Positions 11,960 to 22,799 of a stretch of DNA of 64,000 bases are shown here, one piece after another. The stretch lies in contig NC_082415.1 in assembly GCF_004011695.2 (NCBI RefSeq), positions 682,001 through 746,000 of the forward strand. The letters are read 5' to 3'. The stretch comes from Ascochyta rabiei. Lineage: Eukaryota; Ascomycota; Dothideomycetes; Pleosporales; Didymellaceae. The notes beneath the pieces were generated by a model. The model searched no databases. It was not told the DNA's origin and was given only the letters and a program-made list of their open reading frames with translations. Position 1 is the first letter of the stretch; each line of letters begins with the position of its first letter. A program made the translations under genes and the position numbers.

Positions 11960-13162
11960 CTACAACATAGCACGCACCGGATGTGCTAGTCGTAATACCT
12001 GCAACTTCTTTTGTCTCTCCCTCTCCGCGTGTTTTTGAAGCTTGTCTCTGAGTTTCCGTACAATTTTCTTCCCTCCTGGCATAAGGATGACCCTGAGCTC
12101 TGACAGGCTCATCTTTTTATTCACTCCAGATCGGCCGCCGCGTTCAAGATGTGTCCAGTAGTGATCGGCTAAGTTGTCGCCACGTGAGAACCCCTTTTTG
12201 CATGCAGGAACCTTGCAGAGAAAGGGCCTGAGATCGGTGTGCTTGGACCTGACGTGTCGTCGGAGATGTTCTGGACGTTGAAAGGGTGTGTGACAGTTTG
12301 GTACGTTACACACGTAAATGCGTGTGTCTGATTGCTGAATGCTGTTGACTGGGATAGTCCATCTGTCAACTTGTATGCGCGCTGATCCGAGGTTTGATAT
12401 GAGTCTAGATCCCGACGGGGAACTTTCGGCCTGATTATCATCCGGTTCTTCCTCACTGCTGTCGGAGTTTTCGTCAGATGTGTCTTCGTTGTCCGTAAGG
12501 TCCTCGTATGAAGGGGAACCCTCGTCAGCCTCCACAGCAGAGTTTGTCTGAATGACCTCGGATGTTGGGAAATGATCCTGTGCAGGATACATGAATGATG
12601 CAAGTGCTGCGTTGCTCGTATGCGTTTGATTCACGTTGGAGGGAGCGTTGCCGCTGTATAGATTGGGAGTCCAAGGTTGAGCAACGAATGATGGAGTGCC
12701 CCATAGAACACCTTCAGAGTGGTTTCGTTGCCAGTTTCCGGCATTGTCCACCCATTCGGGGTGGCTTGTGGAGTAAGACCGGAGCGGCTGTGGCTGCTCT
12801 GGCAGATCATATGCATAGACTGGTAGCTGCTCAGGGTACGGTGGCGAATAGAAGGTATCGGACGGCGGTGTTGCGATACCCTGAGAGGGGCTCACTGACA
12901 TCCTAGACGACTCTGGGCTTGAGGGTGCAGGTATGTCCATGAGCCATGTGTCGAGTGAGCCTTCCGCTCCTCCGGATACTGGGACACTGAAATGCTCTTG
13001 GGGCGCAGTGTTGAAGAACGAGGTCTCGTCAAACGTGTGCTGGCGGGAATTTGGGGTAGGCGGACCGTTTGGTGCAGAACGAAACGGCAAGTGGGACTCT
13101 GGCAGATCCGCCTTGTTTGGATAGGAGCTAGGGACGTAAGAAGCGAAAATTTGCTGCTTCAT
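11960..13162 (-). CDS. C2H2 zinc-finger transcription factor
   Basis: A single open frame of 400 aa with no intron needed. Two adjacent C2H2 fingers lie at about residues 283-336: 'CNVPNCHTPFQRPEHLRRH' with closing His after VRSK, and 'CKVPACKKGFSRGDNLADH' with closing His after YWT. Both fit C-X4-C-X12-H-X3/4-H. The N-terminal 200 residues are rich in Pro, Ser and Tyr. An acidic stretch with many E, D and S (roughly residues 215-245) looks like an activation region. After the fingers comes a basic segment 'KKIVRKLRDKLQKHAERERQKKLQ' that could be a nuclear signal. The finger layout, with 'RPEHLRRHVRSKH', resembles regulators of asexual development such as FlbC and BrlA, but I cannot assign an ortholog. 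It is flanked by unusually long gene-free DNA on both sides. Confidence 0.82.
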   Translation of the reverse strand: MKQQIFASYVPSSYPNKADLPESHLPFRSAPNGPPTPNSRQHTFDETSFFNTAPQEHFSVPVSGGAEGSLDTWLMDIPAPSSPESSRMSVSPSQGIATPPSDTFYSPPYPEQLPVYAYDLPEQPQPLRSYSTSHPEWVDNAGNWQRNHSEGVLWGTPSFVAQPWTPNLYSGNAPSNVNQTHTSNAALASFMYPAQDHFPTSEVIQTNSAVEADEGSPSYEDLTDNEDTSDENSDSSEEEPDDNQAESSPSGSRLISNLGSARIQVDRWTIPVNSIQQSDTRIYVCNVPNCHTPFQRPEHLRRHVRSKHTDLRPFLCKVPACKKGFSRGDNLADHYWTHLERGGRSGVNKKMSLSELRVILMPGGKKIVRKLRDKLQKHAERERQKKLQVLRLAHPVRAML

Positions 13163-16100
13163 GATGTATGCAGGTGAGCTGTCGGACCGATTAGCTGTGC
13201 CGTCAACGTCTAGGCTTGATGCACCTACTCAGGCGTCCCGTGTGGGGCGGATCTGGGAAGAGGATGATAGATTATGGCACAGATTAAAGGTTTGACTTGA
13301 AGAGTTCAGTGGTTGCGTGAAGAGTCTCTTTGGCAGATGGGAGTTGAGCTGATATTTAAGGATAAGTGCGAAATACAGATCCCAGTCCTTAGCATGGTCT
13401 GGTGGGGCCCAACGTACGAGACTGCTCCAGTCATTGATCGATGGGCAAAGAAACCTACAGGAATGGGTATCCAGACTTTCGGTGCCTGGCTATACTGTAT
13501 TGGACTGCGCGTACTGCACGTACACAGCCTGTCCATGAAGCTGTTAGCTCAAGGTTGAGACAATGAACTGATCGAGGCGAGTTTGCAGGGGTGATTTATG
13601 TGTCTGAGCGGCGCGGTTCAGCGAATGAGTGCCTCGAGGCTGAGACTGGCTTTGTTCGATGATGCGAAAATAGCGATCATACTATCCAGAAAGTTGTTCT
13701 GTACTTTTGCAACCTATGATTAGCCGAAGACTTGGTTGATTTCACATCTATGTCTTCGTCGACAGTGATCATAAGTGAGAATCTTGGTCGTTAATGAAGG
13801 CCCATCCAGAGGGGTGGATCCATCTGCCATCTCCACAAGACAAGCCAAGTTTTGTTCTGACTGGCTACAGATGACCCATTTTGCCAAGGTGTCTGCGGGC
13901 ATAGCTATGTGAGCCAGCTACCGCGCCTCCAACATTCGTGCGCAAGGAAGTCATTCACGGCTGCGCTAAAGTTCGCTTAACCCGCAATTGACGTTGACAA
14001 AACATCCTTGAAAGCGCTAGTGTATCTCAATGGAGCTGAGACGAGCAAAGAGACATGGGTGTATACATGCTAGGACCGGCACCGTGGGGAACAAGATAGT
14101 AGCATCGAGTCTAGCCGTTACGGTGCAGCCACAGCCATGCAGGGGCTACTGGACGGATCAAGGTTGGCATTCTTCCGTGTATGCTCAGTTCCTTTGTTGT
14201 TACTGCGGTCACTCCATTCGAACGATCTACAATCCGGTAGAGCTGCGGTGTCTTCCTCACATGTACTACAGAAAAAAGCCAGATCCGTCGCATTAGCTAG
14301 TGTTGCCGATTACTGGTGTAGGTCAGTGTCAAGTTTGGGGTAGTCGCTTTGCCGCGCTAGCCGAGTGGCGTAGAGAGGAAGCAACGACAGCGGACCAATG
14401 GCGTCGTTGAGAAAAATTGGTGCTGTTGCTTTGATACACTTGCACCTACCAGCCATTTGTCTGTGAGGTGCAGGCGTTGATGCACGCAAGATTGGTCCAA
14501 CTCGAGCAAGGTGACGACTGTAAGGAAGAGTGTCACAATTTAATATGGCAACGATGAACGAAGTTTCTTCGGAGCTCGGGTCGTCTATCGGCTTATCGGA
14601 GGGAACAGATGCGATACGAAACCGACGATGCACAGCGACCAATCGATTCGATTGGGATCACACGATTGCGGATTCGGATTGCCAGATGGCGTGCCTGATC
14701 GTTACCATTCGCGTTCAGCACATGGCTATCGAGATATGTGTACCAGGCAGGGGCAAGATGAGATTTGCCAAGCCGTGGAGGCCCTGTAGATGTGGGGTCG
14801 CTGGAAACAGCACCCATACAAATGGCGTTCGTGTTAGGGAAGACGATGCCGGGCGTGCACGCGTGCACTCAGGTGACAGATTACACGCGCGCTTGTATAC
14901 TAACCTGGCAAGCTCCGCGATTGGTAGGTGATCCAACTTACATGTGGGTATGGTACCCACATGTTTTGCAGCTGTAGGCTACACAGGCTAGGCAGCGGGG
15001 CTGGACGGGGCGCGGCTCGCACGTCCGTACGTTATGAGGCACAGGTGCACCATGACAGGTGGATGCAGCAGACATGAGTCGTGGATCACGTGTGTGGTCT
15101 GTCTATGGTTGAAGACACGGGTTGCTCGGGCATCAACACTTACTGGAGCACCAGTGCGCAAATCCTCTTGACTTCGTGACACACGGGCCTTTGCACCCAC
15201 GCCTGATGTTGAGGCGTGACCTTGAGTCTTCAGGTTGACCGATCAGAACTCTAGACAAACTTTGAACATGTAGGTCTTGCTACCGAAGTGGAGCTCTCTT
15301 GTTTTGCGTCACCGAACGATACCTTCCAGTCGCTGATCATTCTACTTGCCCGCTGAAGCGCCACCACATAAGCTTGCGGCGCATGAGCTATGCGAGCTGT
15401 ACGCTTACGCAAAGTTGGCGGTGTGATTGAATAGCGCCGCTGTAAATGGGTATCTTCTTACTGCGGCGTTCAGTGCATGCTGGACCCATATACAGCCTGT
15501 TCGAATCATGAGAGGTAAGCACTTGCCGCATTGTAGATATTGCTACCGTGGGGTTCTCAATCCCAGATTATAGAACCTTCCTGGTTGGAGTGTGGTTTGA
15601 AGACTCACATGCCGTATGCTCGCACCCTCGCTTTATGCCTGCAATGAGCTCGCCAACGGACAGTTCAGCGAAGCGGACGATCACAAACGTCGTCAAAGTC
15701 CTCATATCGTTTAACGACTAATCACGCTCAGTCACAAAGACTGGGACATCACTAGCTGGAGGTCATTTCTCAAACTCCGCGTGTTTAAACTAAGATGAAT
15801 CCAGAACCTGAAGCTGTGTGTGCCGCTCTCTTGTCTCTTCAAGTCAAGACATGGCTTCTAAATCGTCGCCACTGGTGATGTGATAGCTGGATCGCAGACG
15901 CGCGCTTGTTGGCTTTGGCGACACAACAGTGCGTCTGTAGCGCGGAATTATCCACAATTCAGCTTGCATCGCTGTCAACACTTACACCGCCTTGCCAAAG
16001 AGATCAGTACACCAAGATCTCGAAGGCATCAAACCTCAAGATGCAAGCTTACTGCCCGTGGTCCGGGATCGGCATTGCTGGATATCATGTGTCTCCAAAT

Positions 16101-16943
16101 GCCAGCAGAGTTCACTGTGGCGTCTTCTTGATCCTGCTCATCTCGGCAGCCTCATGTCTCGGCCCCACCTTTCCCTTCAATTCGCTGAAGAGCAGGTCGT
16201 CCAACTTGAACATCAGCACAGTTGTGCTATCGAATAAATCAGCTAGCCTGACTGCTTAGGTCGTACCATGGTAGCGTAGCCAGACGTCACTGATGCTGCA
16301 ATGACATATCGCTGAAATCTGGTCTCGTTGACGACAGCTCAGCCGAGCCGATTTGCGAGCGCTCGTTTTGTGGTACGGTAAGTGACGCGACCATGGCGCT
16401 GTTTGTCTTCACATGGTGGTTACTACAATGAGGCCGGCCGCCATTGCCATTTGTAGTGGTGAGCCCGGTAAACTAAAGGTGGGTGTGGACGATACACAGG
16501 TATACCTACTGGAACATGCTTTACATGTGCTAATCCAATATCAAGCGACTCCTGTCCCCTCCCGTTGGTTCGGCCGTGAGAACGATGGCAGAAGAGGCTG
16601 CACTGAACAACCGGTATACAAGACGAGGTGATTGCCGCGACAGCGGCTTCGACACGCGTGCATGCATGGGTATGAACTTGTTACAGCCCGACACGGTTGG
16701 TGCAGACTAGCAGTTCGAACATTGTAGTTGAAAGCCGGATTCGAGTAGCCCTCAATTATCCATCCTGTCTTGTGTGTCGTCGGTCAGTTACACTTTGCCT
16801 CATACGCGACTCTTACTTGACTCTTGAGGCGCTGTGATATCCCAGAACACCCGTGCCATACAGTCAAAGCACCTTCAGCTCAACTTGACTGCTCGTGCTA
16901 ATCATGCTGTCCACAGTTGCGTGACACGTTGACCAGCAACAGA
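13163..16943. other. Gene-poor region upstream of the C2H2 gene
   Basis: About 3.8 kb with no supported gene; open frames are short and lack domains. It contains the promoter and probably the 5' leader of the minus-strand C2H2 gene, plus the 3' region of SAP18. A perfect inverted repeat lies at 14940-14964. Confidence 0.5.
14940..14964. repeat. Perfect short inverted repeat (11-bp arms, 3-bp loop)
   Basis: ACATGTGGGTA, then TGG, then TACCCACATGT. The arms match perfectly. The site could form a hairpin or bind a dimeric protein. It lies about 1.8 kb upstream of the C2H2 gene start. Confidence 0.8.
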
Positions 16944-17796
16944 TCACCATCTTCCCCTTCCTCGGCCATGCCAGTTGCCATCTGGCCCTCCTCCAGCACC
17001 ACCACCGCCTCCTCTTCCTCTGCCGTAGCCAGACTCTCGCTCTGGCGGTGCTTCGCCCCGCCTCCACTCACCCGATGGTACACTTCCGCTGTGTCTCCTG
17101 TCGTCGTAAGGTCTTCTGTCGTCATATCTTCCTCCGCCTCCTCCTCTCCCGCCGCGTCCAAACCCATAATCACCACGTCCGCCGTATGCGCCTGGCGGTC
17201 CTCTTCCGGGTCCAGACATTGGTGGTGGCGCTGCTGGAACACTACCATCAGGTAGTGGTGGCAGAATTGCGCATGTGACATAGTCCCCAATGAGAAACTT
17301 AGCATCGCTCAGAGTCTTGTCAGGGTCACCGTTGAGTTGCTTTAGGGCCTCTGCAACCGTTGCACCGACTTCATCGCCCATATCGCCGTCCTCATTTGCT
17401 GTACGAGCGCCTACTATGACGGATCCAATGTCTCGAGAAATATAGCGTCCTTGTGCGCCAGGCCGGTTCGAGCCTTGTATGTCAGGGTAGACCAGACGGA
17501 AGGCAATCCGGGTGCCAGCATACGGCTGTGGCAATAGGTTGGGCATGGCACCTAGAAAAAGCCCACAAAGTTCGCGTAGGGAACAACTCTGCCATGTATA
17601 GATTTGAAGGTGGGTCGGTAGGCGTGGGAGTGCTGGATCAAATTCATCGAGCCTATACACGTCAGTAAGCCCTGTTCTTCTCATTTCGGCGTGAGGAGGT
17701 TGAGCACCTGTGGTAGGAGCCTTGCTTGTAGAACAGCCTCAGCAGAAAGGGCGTCGTAGCTTCTCGGTCAATCGTGTTCGAGTTCTGTGCAGCCAT
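16944..17796 (-). CDS. sap18: SAP18, Sin3-associated polypeptide with RGG-type tail
   Basis: Predicted exons on the minus strand are 17796-17708 and about 17652-16944, giving 265 aa. The roughly 55-nt intron joins 'PFLLRLFYKQGSYHR' to 'LDEFDPALPRLPTHLQIYTWQSC', matching the SAP18 N-terminus, and keeps frame. The ubiquitin-like SAP18 fold continues through 'IAFRLVYPD', 'SRDIGSVIVG' and 'TLSDAKFLIGDYVTCAILPP'. SAP18 links the Sin3 histone deacetylase complex and the exon-junction ASAP/PSAP complex, so it acts in the nucleus in repression and splicing. After about residue 165 the protein has a Gly/Arg/Pro-rich extension with RGG and DDRRPYDDRR elements, much longer than animal SAP18 (about 150 aa) and resembling an RNA-binding RGG tail. 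It is head to head with PRP18 at 146 bp. Confidence 0.9.
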
Positions 17797-17942
17797 ATTG
17801 ACGTGATTGTGAGTGAAGTGGGAGGAAGGCGCGTCGCGCTCAAGCTCACACTAGCGTCACCTTGGCGCGTCATCGCGAATCGAATCTTTGGGAGCCACAT
17901 CCTCCCCCACACTCTCTACAATATTGAACACGTACCGTCATC
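17797..17942. promoter_or_regulatory. Short bidirectional promoter, SAP18 / PRP18
   Basis: Only 146 bp separate the two divergent ATGs, so both transcripts must start within or beyond it. The two products are both nuclear and linked to splicing, which makes co-regulation plausible. I do not see a convincing TATA box. Confidence 0.6.
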
Positions 17943-19025
17943 ATGGATTTTGCAAAATTGATGTCGGCGCAAATCAAGAAAGGCAAGGAGAGTGCATCAC
18001 CTGCACCTTCGAGCGAGAAAAAGTATCTTAAGCGCAGCGAGATCGAGGCCCAAAGGCAAGCTGCTTATCAGGCAGAACAAGAGGCCGAAGAGAGAGCGCG
18101 TCAAGAGCGATTGCAGAAAAAACGAAAAGCAGACGAAGAAGAAACAGAGAGAGAAGCCGAGAGGCAGGAGAAGCGCAGACGGCTTGCTGAAGAATCGAAG
18201 CGCATAAGGGAGGAAGAAGAGGAGGCAGAAGAGAGGCAGAGAAGAAAGAGGCTAGGGCTGCCTGACTTGCCGCCCAAGCAGGCGGATGGTGAAGAAGGCA
18301 CGCCGGTGCCTGAAGCGGAGGATATACCAGAAGACGAGCTGGTCGAGAAGCTACGAACACTGAACGAACCTGTGCGACTGTTCGGCGAGACACACAAGCA
18401 GCGGCTGAAGCGCTACAAGAAGCGCATAGGCGCAGACAATCTAGCGGCGATCATGACGGATGGTCCAATACCCACCACACTCCAGCTCGTACCTGAGAAG
18501 GACATGAAGGTCGAGTTTCCAATTTCAAAGGACAGCGAAGCGCGGAAGTTTCTCTTCAGACAGCTGGCGAGCTACTTTACCATGGTGCTCAGGGAATGGG
18601 AGGTCACACTTGCATTACGGGACGCAGAGGTCAAGGAGAGCTACCAGGGCAAACAAGCCTACGCTGCTATGGTGCAGGCACGGGAGAATATGCGCCCACT
18701 ATTCAAGAAGCTGGAGAAGCTCGATCTCCTCGACAGTATCCTTGAGCCTGTTGTGGAGATCGTGCATGCAGCCCAAGAGCGTCGATACGTTGATGCAAAC
18801 GACGGTTATCTCAGATTGAGTATTGGTAAGGCTGCATGGCCCATTGGTGTTACCATGGTTGGCATCCACGAGCGAAGTGCACGAGAAAAGCTACACGAGA
18901 ACGAGAACGCAGCACATATTTTGAGCGATGAGAGTACGAGGAAGTACTTGCAGAGCGTCAAGAGATGTCTGAGCTTTGCGCAAACCAGGTGGCCACCGAC
19001 CGACCAGATGCAGCTCATGGGTTAG
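17943..19025 (+). CDS. prp18: Pre-mRNA-splicing factor Prp18
   Basis: An intronless gene of 360 aa. Residues 1-110 are a highly charged coiled-coil-like region of Glu/Arg/Lys repeats. The short PRP4/SFM-type motif 'LRTLNEPVRLFGET' sits at about residues 137-150. From about residue 195 follows the Prp18 domain: 'ARKFLFRQLASYFTMVLREWEVTL', 'YQGKQAYAAMVQARENMRPLFKKLEK', 'DLLDSILEPVVEIVHAAQERRYVDANDGYLRLSIGKAAWPIGVTMVGIHER' in pieces. The last segment is the strongly conserved loop of the family. Prp18 joins the spliceosome with Slu7 for the second step and stabilises exon docking. Length and domain order are normal for filamentous fungi. The start ATG follows CCGTCATC and opens with the usual 'MDF' sequence. 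Confidence 0.95.
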   Translation: MDFAKLMSAQIKKGKESASPAPSSEKKYLKRSEIEAQRQAAYQAEQEAEERARQERLQKKRKADEEETEREAERQEKRRRLAEESKRIREEEEEAEERQRRKRLGLPDLPPKQADGEEGTPVPEAEDIPEDELVEKLRTLNEPVRLFGETHKQRLKRYKKRIGADNLAAIMTDGPIPTTLQLVPEKDMKVEFPISKDSEARKFLFRQLASYFTMVLREWEVTLALRDAEVKESYQGKQAYAAMVQARENMRPLFKKLEKLDLLDSILEPVVEIVHAAQERRYVDANDGYLRLSIGKAAWPIGVTMVGIHERSAREKLHENENAAHILSDESTRKYLQSVKRCLSFAQTRWPPTDQMQLMG

Positions 19026-19246
19026 CAATGTGACCTCAAGCCTGGATAATAATTTTAGAGCGACTACCGATTTACAGCGATCTACGCATACGGAGAAAAT
19101 GATAGTGCATCCAATCCTATAAAGTTATCGTCATTTCACTTTTTCGGGAAAAATTATGCATCATTGGTTGACTACTTTGTCTGATCTATACGTAGCTTCT
19201 TTTTCTCGAGGTACGCTTTCTATTATACGGACACGCCGAACAGCAG

Positions 19247-20029
19247 CTAAGTAAGCTTAGGCACCGGTGTCTGCATGCAAGCCGTTATACACGAAGATTT
19301 AGTTGCTGTTGGTATTTTATGCTCTGCTATAAAGGGGTGAAGAATTGACCTACAAGACATCAGACGTCTCGGCACGGACGGCTTCGGCAGTCGCCTCAGT
19401 AACTTCACCTGCGGTCGCAATACGTACAGGTAATGTGGCAGTTTGAAAACAAAAACAGAATAAATCTCATACGTGGTTCTACTTGAGTTGGTCAATGTGC
19501 CAAAACTGAAAGACCTAGATGCGCGACTGGAATGCGATTGACCAGTTGATGTTTGTATGCTAAAGGTCCTAGTGGATTTTGAACGTGTGCTCAAAGATCG
19601 GATCGTCCTTGTGATCCTGCTAATCACTGGTGTGCTCAAGGATCCGGTCATTGCTCTTGGCGTGCGCGAAGATTTGGTCGTCTCCGCTGATTCACTCACG
19701 GGCCTGGTCATTCTTGTGCCAATATTGCTAGAGGTAGTGGTTTGTTGGAAAGAACTCGGGAAACTTCTTGTTCTAGGTTGGTCTGGGAAGTTGGGAGTCC
19801 CAGGAGTAGTGAGAATATCAAGTGTCTCTGGTGGTACATCTGGCACATTCGGTACATCTGGCACGTCTGGTATATCCAGCACGTTCGGTACATCTGGTAC
19901 ATCAGGTAAGTTAGGTACACGGGTTGTGTTCGGCAAGTCGGGAACATCAGGAAAGTCCGGGACATCTGGAGATCCAGGCTGATCCGGCGTTGTTGATGGC
20001 TCTGGAGGTGTTGGCAAAGTTATTGTCAT
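19247..20029 (-). CDS. Uncertain low-complexity ORF with PDVP/PNVP repeats
   Basis: A minus-strand open frame of about 260 codons from ATG 20029 to TAG 19247; the frame also continues upstream to an ATG inside the transposon end. Residues from about 20 to 65 are tandem PDVPDVPN-type units, coded by a minisatellite (about 19830-19970) of GGTACATCTG-like elements on the plus strand. The rest is Ser/Thr/Arg-rich with no domain I recognise. A competing frame at the 3' end reads like a normal acidic tail ending in 'AETSDVL'. The annotation is therefore weak: it may be a real, rapidly evolving gene with an unseen intron, or a repeat that happens to be open on both strands. The pogo-like transposon end at 20054 sits only about 25 bp upstream of the start. 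Confidence 0.3.
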   Translation of the reverse strand: MTITLPTPPEPSTTPDQPGSPDVPDFPDVPDLPNTTRVPNLPDVPDVPNVLDIPDVPDVPNVPDVPPETLDILTTPGTPNFPDQPRTRSFPSSFQQTTTSSNIGTRMTRPVSESAETTKSSRTPRAMTGSLSTPVISRITRTIRSLSTRSKSTRTFSIQTSTGQSHSSRASRSFSFGTLTNSSRTTYEIYSVFVFKLPHYLYVLRPQVKLLRRLPKPSVPRRLMSCRSILHPFIAEHKIPTATKSSCITACMQTPVPKLT

Positions 20030-20053
20030 TCGCTTCTTAGGATGATTACCGTA

Positions 20054-20370
20054 CCGTATCCGTGCGCGCAATGCGCGGATTCGCGCAATGCGCGCATTTT
20101 ACTAGTAAAAACACAAAAAGTCTAATCTTTAAAGCTAAATATCTATACTAATAGAGTAGATAGCAACTAGCTTTATAGTAGTAAAAGTACTTTAAATAAA
20201 GAGCTTTATAACTTAGTAGTACATATTTAAAAAAATAACTAGAATTTACTATACTTATTTTTTTAACTAGTAAAGTTAAAAATCTAGAACTTAAAGAAAT
20301 CTCTTAGAAATTAAAATTTAGTGCAGAAAACTTAGTCTTTAGAGTAATATTTATATTAAGCTTTCTTGTA
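20054..20370. mobile_element. Left end of a pogo-like transposon (family A), right end not found
   Basis: At 20052-20053 a TA is followed by CCGTATCCGTGCGCGCAATG and then a second CGCGCAATGC motif 17 bp after the first. This is a variant of the terminal inverted repeat seen at 42837 and 47450. The interior (about 20115-20135) resembles the interior of the 42837 copy around the motif CTAATCTTTA. I could not find a matching right end on either side of the retrotransposon block, so the element is truncated or its other end has decayed. The true inner boundary is unknown; I stop at the adjacent Fot1-like copy. Confidence 0.6.
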
Positions 20371-22233
20371 ACGTATTCAACAGGTAAGTCGGCCACACAG
20401 GCGAGTCGGCCACTCTGCCAAGACCACACCAACATTCTACCCTATTATGGCTTGCATTAGCCCACATTAGCATTATTTATAGTAGTACAGTATATAATAT
20501 TATTTAGTAACACCTTCTTTAGGCTTTTTACACGTGCGCAAGTTATGCCCTATATTGTAGCACTTTTTACAGCGTCTTTAGGTTACCTTACCTCCTTTAA
20601 CACATACTTACTTCCTTACCTTCTTACTATTACTATACGCCCTAAACTTAGTTAGAGTAGTTAATTAAAGGCCTTCCTTAGCTGTTAGGACTCTCTCCTG
20701 CTGTAACTGCTTTCTTTTATGCAATCTACGTTGCGTAGCAGCCTTATTTACTGCTTAAAGCCTAGTAATCTCCCTTTAAGCTAACACTAGCTTATACGCT
20801 ACTATAGCTGCGCCTTTAGCAAGCTTTTTAAAGGCCTTAACTATTAAAGTTAGTAAGCTGCTTGCATGCCTTTAAATCCTCTCTTAAACCAGCGTTAATT
20901 ACAACACTAATTGCAGGGTAGTGCTTAGGGTCTGGGACTGCTAGAGCTTATCTTCTATAGTAGGTAGCGGTAGGGTACGTAGGCGGACATTAAGACCTAT
21001 TATAACCCGTTCTGGGTTAAAGGGGACTATTCTAGCGCCTTAGAAGCCTCCTTAGATATTGCTAGAAGTAAATGTCTCCTTATAGGCGCCTATAAAGTAT
21101 AATAGGAACTTAGTTTTAGTAATATAAGTAATATAGTTATATATAAGATTCTTAGCTTAGTGCCTATATACCTTCTTTAGAGGGGCAAAATAACCTACAT
21201 CTAGTAGTTATAAGAGGTAAGATAAGTGCAGAGGCATATACAGTATAATAATATTTACTTCCTTACAGTATTGTTAGAAGTTAAGGGAGTTGTGGCTCTT
21301 GTAGCTATTAATAAGGAGTAGCTAGTGTACTCCTTAGGTGCGCGTCTTTATATAGGCATTAAAGTGCTTTAACCAGTCTAGACCAAGCTTGTTAGTAGTC
21401 TATCTGTTCTTAGAGACTCTAATAACCTAATTATAGGGCAGATTATCCTCTTTGTACTAGGCAGAGAGGTGGTTGCGGCCTTTAAAGATAATAAAGGGTA
21501 GAATAGCCTACCCTGTGCCATTAATGCCCTATATAACCATTATCTACTCTTAATTACCCTACTACACTGCCTTTAGCTGTCCTTAACGCTCTAAACCTGT
21601 AATAACTGCTTCTGTAGATATCTAGCCTATTATAAAGCCTGTCTTATTAAAGTTGTATGTGTTATTATCCTAGATACTATACTTAGCTTTAACATTTACT
21701 ATAAGCCTAAACCAGCCTTATATAATCTCTAGATCCTTACAGAGAGCTCTCTTATAGTCGTACTTACAATTAAACTTTACTTTAAGGTTAAAGCAGCGCT
21801 TAACAAATATATTAGGCTAGTTTATGCTAACATGGCCTATATTGCGCTTAGTACGCAAAGAATTAGCTATATTAGCTATAGTAGCTAGCTAAGAGGCAAA
21901 TCCTTATGCATCTAGCTTAAGAATGTACTTAGCAATTACATCCTCCTTAGTCTAATCTATATTCTGTTAACTTAGCGTATAATTAGCTTATGTAGGTTGT
22001 CCTATATATTAATTGCGTAGTATACTGTAAGGCGCGTTATATATAGCTACAGCGCGTTATATAGTAAGGTTTACGTCTTGTTTAAGTGCCTAGAGCGCAA
22101 GCTGTATTACAGCCTCTTTTAAGGGCGTAGGTTTATGTTGTTATTAAGTTATCGCGTTATAAGGTAGAATGTTAGTGTAGTCTTAGCAGAGTGGCCGACT
22201 CGCCCGTGTAGCCGACTTACCCGTTAAATACGT
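20371..22233 (-). mobile_element. Fot1-like DNA transposon copy B1 (1863 bp), RIP-degraded
   Basis: Bounded by TA at both sides (20369-20370, 22234-22235) with long inverted ends beginning ACGTATTCAACAGG and closing with the complement. Each end has two tandem 17-bp units (ACAGGTAAGTCGGCCAC / ACAGGCGAGTCGGCCAC) followed by a CCAAGACCACACCAAC segment. The minus strand carries a ruined DDE_1 transposase; its C-terminal zinc-knuckle region (C-X2-C...GHN..TC) reads near 20530-20580. Many in-frame TAG/TAA codons are present. The copy has the same length as the one at 44920-46782 and is almost identical to it, including most mutations. Confidence 0.9.
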
Positions 22234-22505
22234 TATATCTATCTGTTAAATAAAAGGTATTAGAGACTCCACTAAAATACTTACTCCATTTCTTATTATA
22301 TGTTCGTTCACGTGTCGTAAGATGTTTGCGTAGTTGATTAATGTGGCTTCTTCTTAGTAGTAGGCTGAGATGGGAACTACTATGTTCCTTACATAAGGCT
22401 GTTTACGTTAACTAGTTTATGTTTTACTTAATCGTATATATAGCATTATAATTCTACATATATATAGTAATGAGAAATGCATAAAACAAAGCAATGCAAT
22501 GCTAT

Positions 22506-22760
22506 TGTTAGGACTTCTGCTAAGGTAAGATGGTAACCTACTAGTATGTGTCACAACCTACTAGCAGATTCTATTAAACCTAGTAGAACCTTCCTTTACT
22601 TACCTTTACTTTTACTTAGAGAGAGTATAGGCCTTACTACTATAAGTAGGCCTCTCTCTCCGCCCTCTTATAGCTTACTGTCTGCTATTTTATTTACTCC
22701 TCTTTTAAATCTATTAGTTTACTAGATTGCTACTTTTATGCTTATAAAGTCTACCTTATA
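22506..22760 (+). repeat. Left LTR of the gypsy element
   Basis: 255 bp, TGTTAGG at the start; the 3' end is CCTTATA where the partner has CCTTACA. Its inner (3') half is more C-to-T/G-to-A mutated than the right LTR, its outer (5') half less. Confidence 0.9.
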
Positions 22761-22799
22761 TAATAGCAGACTGTAACAGAGCTTGGAGGACTATACTTA

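Noticed and set aside
14351..14370. tRNA-like A-box sequence (TAGCCGAGTGG)
   Set aside because: No matching B box (GGTTCGANTCC) follows at a suitable distance and no cloverleaf can be drawn.
15498..15515. B-box-like GTTCGAATC
   Set aside because: No A box upstream at tRNA spacing.
17048..17278. Plus-strand ORFs across the SAP18 tail
   Set aside because: They are shadows of the Gly/Arg-rich minus-strand coding sequence.
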